A stretch of DNA of 64,000 bases from Hymenobacter plasmatis (GTDB lineage: Bacteria; Bacteroidota; Bacteroidia; Cytophagales; Hymenobacteraceae). A program made the position numbers and the translations under genes. Positions 60,553 through 64,000 of this stretch are shown here, piece by piece. Under the pieces are notes generated by a model. The model was given only the letters and a program-made list of their open reading frames with translations, was not told where the DNA came from and did not search any database. How positions within the stretch are numbered: position 1 is the stretch's first letter; every line of letters starts with the position of its first letter. The stretch is taken from contig NZ_JAJFAW010000006.1 of the NCBI RefSeq assembly GCF_020711255.1, forward strand, positions 146,627 to 210,626, given 5' to 3'.

Positions 60553-62811
60553 ATGACCCCACCGAGTACGTCCCTTTGTAAAGTTCTTTTGGCCAATGCA
60601 TTTCTCACCCTCAGCCTAGCTGCCTGCCTGATGCCAACTTCCAGCCATGCCCAAACCACGTCGGGCGCCGCGGCCACTGCGGCTTCGGCGGCCACCAACC
60701 CGCTGCTGGCGCCCTGGAGCGGGCCCTACGGCGGCGTGCCGGCTTTTGATAAGGTGAAAGTGGAGCAGTTTAAGCCGGCGCTGGAAGCGGCGATGGCCGA
60801 AAACCTCCGCGAAATCGACGTCATCGCCGGCAACAAAGGGGCGCCGACGTTCGACAACACCATTGCTGCCCTCGAGCGGGCCGGCGAGCGCCTCGACGAG
60901 GTGCGCACCGTGTACGGCATCTGGTCGGGCACACTGAGCAGCCCCGACGTGCAGGCCATTGAGCGCGAAATGTCGCCCCGCATGGCCGCTTTCGCCGACA
61001 AGATTAATCAGAACGAGCCGCTGTTCCGGCGCGTGGAGGCCGTGTACAACTCGCCGGCCAAAAAGAAGCTCACGCCCGAGCAGCAGCGCCTTACCTGGGT
61101 GTACTACAACAACTTCGTGCGGGCCGGGGCCAAGCTCGACGCCACGGCCAAAACCCGCCTCTCGGCCATCAACCAGCAGCTGGCCGGCCTCTTCACCCGC
61201 TTCAGCCAGAACGTGCTGGCCGACGAAACCGACTCGGTGCTGGTGCTGAAAAGCCCGGCCGAGATGAGCGGCCTGCCCACCTCCCTGCGCGACGACGCGG
61301 CCAACGCCGCCACGGCCCGCAAGCTCACAGCCGCCGGCGCCATCACCAACACCCGCTCGTCGATTGAGCCGTTTCTGACTTATTCGGACCAGCGCAAGTT
61401 GCGCGAGAAGGCTTGGCGCATGTTCTACAACCGCGGCGACAACGGCGGCGTGCACGACAACAACGCCATTATCACCCAGATTCTGCAGCTGCGCGCCGAG
61501 CGGGCCAAGCTGCTGGGCTACAAAACCCACGCCCACTGGCGCCTCGACAACACCATGGCCAAAACGCCCGAAGCGGCCATGGCCCTGATGGAAGAAGTGT
61601 GGACGCCCGCCGTGGCCCGCGTAAAGCAGGAAGTGGCCGACATGGAGGCCCTGGCCAAGAAAGAAGGCGCCCCGGCCGATTTCAAAATTGAGCCGTGGGA
61701 CTACCGCTACTACGCCGAAAAGGTGCGCAAGGCCCGCTACGACCTCGACCAGAACGAGGTGAAGCAGTACCTGCAACTCGACAAGATGCGCGAAGGCATG
61801 TTCTGGGTGGCCGGCGAGCTGTTCAATTTCAACTTCACGCCCGTGACCGACGTGCCCGTGTACCACCCCGACGTGAAGGTGTGGGAAGTGAAGGACAAGA
61901 CCACTGGCAAGCACGTGGGCCTGTGGTACTTCGACCCCTATGCCCGGCCCGGCAAGCGCTCCGGCGCCTGGATGAACGCCTACCGCAAGCAGCAGCGCAT
62001 GGACGGCAAGGAAATAGCCACCATCGTGTCCAACAACTCCAACTTTGTGAAGGGCAAGGAAGGCCAGCCCGTACTCATTTCCTGGACCGACGCCACCACG
62101 CTGTTCCACGAGTTTGGCCACGCGCTGCACGGCCTGTCTTCTAAGGTGACGTACCCGACGCTATCGGGCACGAGCGTGGTGCGCGACTACGTTGAATTCC
62201 CGTCGCAGCTGCTCGAAAACTGGCTGCCCACGCCGCAGGTGCTCAACCGCTTCGCTCTGCACTACCAGACCGGCAAGCCCATTCCCCAGGCCCTGGTCGA
62301 CCGCATTGAGAAGGCTTCGACCTTCAACCAGGGCTTCGAAACCACCGAGTTTCTGGCCAGCGCCCTCATCGACATGAAGATGCACCTAGCCGGCGAACAG
62401 AAGATTGACCCCGATAAGTTTGAGCGCGAAACTCTGGCGCAGATGGGCATGCCCCGCGAGATTGTGATGCGCCACCGCACGCCGCAGTTCTCCCACGTCT
62501 TCTCTTCGGATTCGTACTCGGCCGGCTACTATAGCTACCTGTGGTCGGTGGTGCTGGCAGCCGATGCCTTCAGCGCCTTCACCGAAGCCGGCGGCCCTTA
62601 CGACAAAGCCGTGGGCCAGCGCCTGACCAAGTACGTCTTCTCCGTGGGCAACACCGTGGACCCCGCTGAAGCCTACCGCAAATTCCGCGGCCGCGACCCA
62701 AAAATCGACGCGCTGATGAAGGAACGTGGCTTCCCGATGACAGCCAAGAAAGCAACCAAAGCCCCCGTGAAAAAGGCGGCCGCCAGCAAGAAAACCAGCC
62801 AGAAAAGCTAG
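60553..62811 (+). CDS. M3 family metallopeptidase (peptidyl-dipeptidase Dcp-like)
   Basis: This 752-residue zinc peptidase has the HEFGHALHGL motif at about 519-528 and helical bundle ends typical of Dcp/oligopeptidase A. The N-terminus is a lipoprotein-type signal with lipobox LSLAAC, so it is probably periplasmic or outer-membrane associated, unlike cytoplasmic Dcp. The catalytic Glu and downstream zinc Glu are in the family's usual region. The C-terminal 25 residues are Lys/Ala-rich. A GTG at 60547 is an alternative start. Confidence 0.94.
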   Translation: MTPPSTSLCKVLLANAFLTLSLAACLMPTSSHAQTTSGAAATAASAATNPLLAPWSGPYGGVPAFDKVKVEQFKPALEAAMAENLREIDVIAGNKGAPTFDNTIAALERAGERLDEVRTVYGIWSGTLSSPDVQAIEREMSPRMAAFADKINQNEPLFRRVEAVYNSPAKKKLTPEQQRLTWVYYNNFVRAGAKLDATAKTRLSAINQQLAGLFTRFSQNVLADETDSVLVLKSPAEMSGLPTSLRDDAANAATARKLTAAGAITNTRSSIEPFLTYSDQRKLREKAWRMFYNRGDNGGVHDNNAIITQILQLRAERAKLLGYKTHAHWRLDNTMAKTPEAAMALMEEVWTPAVARVKQEVADMEALAKKEGAPADFKIEPWDYRYYAEKVRKARYDLDQNEVKQYLQLDKMREGMFWVAGELFNFNFTPVTDVPVYHPDVKVWEVKDKTTGKHVGLWYFDPYARPGKRSGAWMNAYRKQQRMDGKEIATIVSNNSNFVKGKEGQPVLISWTDATTLFHEFGHALHGLSSKVTYPTLSGTSVVRDYVEFPSQLLENWLPTPQVLNRFALHYQTGKPIPQALVDRIEKASTFNQGFETTEFLASALIDMKMHLAGEQKIDPDKFERETLAQMGMPREIVMRHRTPQFSHVFSSDSYSAGYYSYLWSVVLAADAFSAFTEAGGPYDKAVGQRLTKYVFSVGNTVDPAEAYRKFRGRDPKIDALMKERGFPMTAKKATKAPVKKAAASKKTSQKS

Positions 62812-62853
62812 GCGCCCAAATTGAGCTGAAAGCACCTCTATTTCGCACAAGAT

Positions 62854-62887
62854 GAAACGGCCCCGGCACCTGCCGGGGCCGTTTTTG
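62854..62887 (+). terminator. Terminator of the M3 peptidase gene
   Basis: AAACGGCCCCGGCA pairs with TGCCGGGGCCGTTT around a CC loop, followed by T5, about 45 bp after the stop. Confidence 0.92.
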
Positions 62888-62961
62888 TAGCTGCCCCGCG
62901 GCCCAACCTTTCCGGCCCGAGGCCAGTACAGCCTAAGGTTCTTCCACACAACTCTTTTGCT

Positions 62962-63306
62962 ATGTCCAGATTTAATCCTGCCTCCTCGGGTCCGGCGCTC
63001 GATGCGGCCATTCAAGCTGTGAAAGGTGATTTGACGGCACCACCAGCCGCCAGCGAGCTGGATAGCTGGATGCACATACTCGATGGCCACGGCAGCGGCG
63101 CGCAGGGCGCCATGCTGGTTGAAATGACCAACCTCAAAGCCTACATCCGGCACGGTGACGTGGCCAACATCAGCCACTCGCTCCACACGCTGGGCCACCT
63201 CACTACCAAAGCCGCCGACGATACCAACGTGGACGAGGAAACACGCAGCAAGCTGCGCCGCCTGGGCGAGGCCCTGCTGGCCGCCAGCACCACTCTGGCA
63301 GGGTAG
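62962..63306 (+). CDS. Small helical protein, paralogue 1
   Basis: This 114-residue protein has no recognised domain. It is mostly helical, with ELDSWMHILDG and LVEMTNLKAYIRHGDVANISHSLHTLGHLTTKAA. Its closest relative in the window is the next gene: both have an N-terminal 'LDxW' helix, a ~30-residue middle helix pair and a Leu-rich C-terminus. There is no signal peptide. Function unknown. Confidence 0.72.
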   Translation: MSRFNPASSGPALDAAIQAVKGDLTAPPAASELDSWMHILDGHGSGAQGAMLVEMTNLKAYIRHGDVANISHSLHTLGHLTTKAADDTNVDEETRSKLRRLGEALLAASTTLAG

Positions 63307-63381
63307 CGGCTTACGTGCTGCAATAAGCGCCGGCAGCTGGCTCCAGTGCCAAAGCATTGGTTTTTTGCTTGCCCGGCTGCG

Positions 63382-63389
63382 TACCTTCG
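63382..63389 (+). promoter_or_regulatory. -7-like element of paralogue 2
   Basis: TACCTTCG, 73 nt upstream of the ATG at 63463, resembles the -7 elements of ribF and the small-protein pair. Confidence 0.4.
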
Positions 63390-63462
63390 TGGGCGCAAGC
63401 CCTGGTTGGGCGGCCGCCGCGTGCCGACCAGCCCAATTTCCCTTTTCCCTTCATTCCTCCTC

Positions 63463-63834
63463 ATGAGCTTTATTTCCGAAGTAGAATCCAGCATCCAAAC
63501 CCTGTTCGCGGCCACCGGCCAAGGTTTTCAGACCGACCCCACCGCGGGCTATGCCCAGATTGACAACTGGATTCAGCACCTGCGCTCCATCGACCAGCCC
63601 GTGCTGCGCCCCATTGTAAAAGAGCTGGAAATCCTGCGCGGCCACATCGACAACAACAACGCGGCCGGCATGTCCATCGCCTTCCAGAACCTGGGCGAGA
63701 TGACGGCCCAGTCGGCGCTGTCGGTGCACAACTTCAGCGGCAATGGCGACAAGGCCCGCGAAATCAGCCAGAAGCTGATTGCCGCCGCCGGCAACCTGCG
63801 CCACCTGGCCAACAGCGTACCCGCCGCTCACTAA
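63463..63834 (+). CDS. Small helical protein, paralogue 2
   Basis: This 123-residue protein resembles the preceding gene product: QIDNWIQHLRS aligns with ELDSWMHILDG, and IVKELEILRGHIDNNNAAGMSIAFQNLGEMTAQ aligns with LVEMTNLKAYIRHGDVANISHSLHTLGHLTTK. It is helical, soluble and without known domain. The upstream frame runs further but the ATG at 63463 fits the paralogue. An A-family repeat begins about 50 bp downstream. Confidence 0.75.
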   Translation: MSFISEVESSIQTLFAATGQGFQTDPTAGYAQIDNWIQHLRSIDQPVLRPIVKELEILRGHIDNNNAAGMSIAFQNLGEMTAQSALSVHNFSGNGDKAREISQKLIAAAGNLRHLANSVPAAH

Positions 63835-63880
63835 GCACCGTTGAGCTGCCGGCTGGTAAAGCCAAAAAAGCTCAAAATCA

Positions 63881-64000
63881 GAACGTCATGCTGAGCGAAG
63901 GCGAAGCATCTCGTCCGCGCCATCTGTCATGCAGAGCGCAGCGAAGCATCTTATCACGGCTCAACGATTCGTTCGCACCTGATAAGATGCTTCCTTCGTC
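63881..64000. repeat. Family A palindromic element, copy A5 (runs off window)
   Basis: AACGTCATGCTGAGCGAAGG, then GAAGCATCTCG, followed by CATGCAGAGCGCAGCGAAGC and the start of a return arm (GATAAGATGCTTCC). The pattern is the composite seen in A3 and A4, cut at the window edge. Confidence 0.82.

Noticed and set aside
60616..62130. A 504-codon minus-strand frame across the M3 peptidase
   Set aside because: It is a shadow of the M3 gene with no recognisable motif.

Overview
The window is GC-rich chromosomal DNA (about 60% by eye) from a Bacteroidota bacterium, most likely a Hymenobacter-like member of the Cytophagales. Three things support this. The gene families are typical of the phylum: DUF3098, DUF5683, DUF983, DUF6438, a TlpA with a DUF4369-like N-terminus, and a carboxypeptidase-regulatory-like surface protein. 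Gene order is also typical (tamB divergent from tsaD; ftsX-DUF3098-uppP-truB-ribF; parA/parB/DUF5683/dapB/lepB). Finally, the Bacteroidota -7 promoter element TAnnTTTG, usually TACCTTTG, recurs, and Shine-Dalgarno sequences are rare. The window is mostly housekeeping DNA. I see no prophage, insertion-sequence transposase, CRISPR array or rRNA operon.

Layout. 1-10.4 kb (minus strand): start of a CoA-transferase subunit, a surface protein, ribF, truB, uppP, a DUF3098 protein, ftsX and tamB. 10.6-18.5 kb (plus, with one minus hydrolase): tsaD, smpB, an NlpC/P60 hydrolase, an HNH protein, a fatty-acid desaturase and rpsA with an unusual Ala-rich tail. 18.6-24.7 kb: tRNA-Cys, cyanophycin synthetase, a coiled-coil membrane protein, then a methyltransferase-kdsA pair. 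24.7-32 kb: methyltransferase, apaG, ung, lepB, dapB, DUF5683, parB and parA. 32-42 kb: orphan peptide-binding lipoprotein, esterase, DUF6438 protein, yidC, a GIY-YIG gene enclosed by inverted repeats, pyrG, a PBP4-type peptidase, a small-protein/nucleotidyltransferase pair and an acetyltransferase. 42-52 kb: a serB-serA fusion, hydrolase, M1 peptidase, DUF983, AraC regulator, transglutaminase and aldo/keto reductase. 52-64 kb: DinB, TlpA, VOC, GH13 amylase, beta-propeller, PAP2 phosphatase, acetyltransferase, NYN protein, M3 peptidase and two small paralogous proteins.

Functional themes. Many genes serve the cell envelope (uppP, ftsX, tamB, yidC, lepB, kdsA, PBP4-like peptidase, NlpC/P60) or translation and tRNA modification (truB, tsaD, smpB, rpsA, tRNA-Cys). 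Chromosome partition and DNA repair are represented by parA, parB and ung.

The least expected content is between genes. I find four families of palindromic repeat: (A) CATGCTGAG...GAAGCATCT hairpins at five loci, some nested; (B) an 82-88 bp pair of inverted repeats with a CATTGCGAG core that exactly encloses a 93-residue GIY-YIG nuclease gene; (C) a ~157 bp composite repeat carrying a bidirectional terminator, present in two gaps between convergent genes; (D) one GGGGCGGGG hairpin. A heptamer TTGAGCT/AGCTCAA also recurs just after stop codons. The GIY-YIG unit is the best candidate here for an undescribed mobile system: it resembles a REP/RAYT arrangement but with a different nuclease.
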